Assembly (NCBI GenBank): GCA_037349105.1
Contig: JAYJMM010000027.1
Span: forward strand, 1,054,001-1,118,000
From: Limnomonas spitsbergensis
Lineage: Eukaryota; Chlorophyta; Chlorophyceae; Chlamydomonadales
Direction of reading: 5' to 3'
DNA: 64,000 bases
Positions 62,366-64,000 of the stretch are shown here, one piece after another. The translations under genes were made by a program, and so were the position numbers. The notes below the pieces were generated by a model. The model saw only the letters and a program-made list of their open reading frames with translations, did no database searches and was not told where the DNA came from. Every line of letters starts with the position of its first letter. The stretch's first letter is position 1.

Positions 62366-64000
62366 AATCATACTCCCCATCGTGGGGTCCGAGGACGCTC
62401 TGTCGTCCTCCAGTCCAGCCTCGCCCTGTCTGGGCCCTGCCCGGCGGACTCTGGCCGGAGGCCCTCCTCCTGTCCTGCTCTTTCTCTTCTCGCCTGTGTG
62501 CCTTGGCTTGGCCCCCAGGGCCTCGCTCCTGGGACCTGCCTCTGGGCTGGCTCCTGCGCTCCCTGCTGGCCGACCGCTGCCTCCTGCCCCTGCCCTGTTC
62601 GTCAGGCATGTTGTGTGATCTGGCAGCGTGGTATGACCGCTGGGTCGTAGCCTCGGGCGTAGGTACCACCCCGTGGCGCTCCCCACCGTGGGTCCTCTGC
62701 GCGCTCCTGCTGCGCTCTCTGGGCTCCTGGCCCCTTTTTGCAGCCGCGAGAGCTGTCCCCATTCGCTGCGCGCGCGCCTCCTCACTGGCCCCCCTGGCCA
62801 TGTCATCGTCCACTGGTCCTTTCTGACCAGGGTCCTTTTCCTCTGCTCCTTGCTGCTCACCTTGACAGGGATGATCGCTTTCCTCGTCCGTGTTCTCCCA
62901 AGGAGATGCATGACGGAATATTTCTTGGATACATGCTGCAAACTCCTGGTCTACAGGGACCGGGAGTGGGTTCCCTTGGTTCAGCGGCTGCCCCGCTTGC
63001 TGATCTCCGATAACCTTGTACAGCTCTCGCAGCTGATCTGCGTGCAAGACGTACTGCTGCTGCACCTCGGTGAGCCGCTCATTGGCATCCTGGATGCTTG
63101 TCCACCTGGCCTGCTGCAGGCGCAGGTATTCAACTGAGGCCACCGCCTGGCGGTACAATTGCTCTTCCTTCCATTTTAGATCTTTCTGCAGGTCTGCACC
63201 TGGCTGCACAGCCTGTCCGTTTCCCTGGATTTTCTGCTAGGCTTTGCCTCCTGGGCCCTCTCCTCATCGCTTTCCTCTTCCTCCTCGTCCTCGCTGCCAG
63301 GCTCTCCCTGGCCGCGGTCCGCGTTACTGCACTGCCCTGTTGCTCCCCGCCCTTCGCCTCCTGCTTCTGGGGTAACTCCCCCATCGCCACCCTTGGCCTC
63401 TTGCGTTTGTGCGCTCGATCCAGCCACAGCTGGCGGTGTCTCCGCAATGCGCCTGCTTTGGCTCCCTTCTTGCTGCGGCCTGGGCAGCTGCTCCTCATTG
63501 GCCCTCTCGCCTCTGCTGGGCACTCGCACCTCCGAGCGCAGCGTTGGTCCCGAGATGGCAGCTCTCCCTGCTGCTGCCGCGCCGAAGGCCACCCTCGGCG
63601 TTGCTGCTGGCGAGGCCACCGGGGCTTCCGCATGGTCCCTGTGCTGAGTCAGTGCTAGTATTCTCAGCTCGCACTCTTCTGGTGAGTGCTGGCATGGCGT
63701 CCCGCACAAGACGCATGGGTGGCCTGGGCTTGCTGCCAAGCATCTCCTGATAACCTCCTTCTCTGCCTTGAGCATTGCCGCTGCCTGGCGTGCCCTGTGC
63801 GTATCCTCTGATACTGCAGCAGCGGTCACTGCCCTTGCTGCTGCTCGGCTCTGCTGTGATGCAGCAGCCTTTGCTGCCTCCTTGCCTTCCATATGCGCGG
63901 CTGTTGCGGCCCCAGCCTGCACCTGATTGTGCTGGTGTGGCCTTCAATGGACCTCCTATGGACCCCCACGGCTGCTTCTACCTGCATCTGCGGCTCTCCC
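62355..64000 (-). pseudogene. Copy 4: atypical Cys/His motif and coiled coil
   Basis: CVLCGTPCQHSPEEC (about 63672-63716) is in the same frame as a long continuation to an acidic linker (GEPGSEDEEEEESDEERAQE), which shows that this motif and the coiled-coil part once formed one protein. A shift near 63200 leads to LQKDLKWKEEQLYRQAVASV, EYLRLQQARWTSIQDANERL and QQQYVLHADQLRELYKVIGD, then a basic low-complexity tail. The element continues beyond the window end. Confidence 0.6.

Larger units (their letters stand above)
56490..64000 (-). mobile_element. Long retroelement, copy 4 (runs off the window)
   Basis: Reverse strand. 64000-60890 carries the atypical Cys/His motif, coiled coil, knuckle and central domain. 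At about 60890 it jumps back to Gag (60890-59140), protease (59142-58199) and a divergent coiled coil (58205-56490). It is thus two partial elements in tandem or one rearranged element. Confidence 0.75.

Noticed and set aside
1..64000. tRNA or rRNA genes
   Set aside because: No cloverleaf-like or rRNA core sequence was recognised by eye. A tRNA covariance search and an rRNA profile search over the window would be decisive; hits would overturn this.

Overview
The window is eukaryotic nuclear DNA. It has genes split by GT-AG introns (one GC-AG), TATA boxes, and many minisatellites. More than half of it is retroelement wreckage. GC-rich, low-complexity coding sequence together with Ty3/gypsy-type elements and A/T-flanked small transposons would suit a repeat-rich green alga. 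That taxonomic guess is inference; no rRNA, tRNA or organelle gene was recognised to confirm it.

Layout. 0-2.7 kb: an unrecognised seven-exon gene on + with one or two frame lesions. 2.7-9.1 kb: a succession of tandem repeats (40, 150, 177, 50, 20 and 21 bp) around a short ORF that weakly resembles a histone-fold protein. 9.15-10.69 kb: a 75-bp repeat array that recurs, expanded, at 49.3-51.3 kb. 11-13.7 kb: a 184-bp tandem duplication and a small intron-containing gene. 14.6-15.2 kb: an isolated fragment of a retroviral-type aspartic protease. 16.5-17.8 kb: a decayed reverse-strand coding block.

17.33-20.81 kb and 45.71-48.37 kb are the two arms of a large imperfect inverted repeat. Each arm carries the C-terminal part of what may be a non-LTR retrotransposon protein and a second conserved short ORF. 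A 335-bp TA-flanked MITE sits only in the left arm. Between the arms lie two head-to-tail copies (reverse strand) of one very long retroelement family. Two more copies lie at 51.3-56.5 kb (+) and 56.5-64.0 kb (-), tail to tail.

The retroelement family is the most interesting content. Comparing the four copies gives an ancestral order: leader with an internal 21-bp inverted repeat, Gag N-terminus, proline/glutamine-rich 18-20-residue repeats, capsid-like domain, CCHC knuckle, aspartic protease (DSA/DTA), an atypical Cys/His motif, coiled coil, second CCHC knuckle, a conserved domain of unknown function, a basic/glutamate-rich region, a double CCHC knuckle, then Ty3/gypsy-type reverse transcriptase and RNase H. 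Stop codons are mostly single and differ between copies, so the ancestor probably encoded one or two very long polyproteins over about 12-13 kb. No copy here is intact and no integrase was seen.
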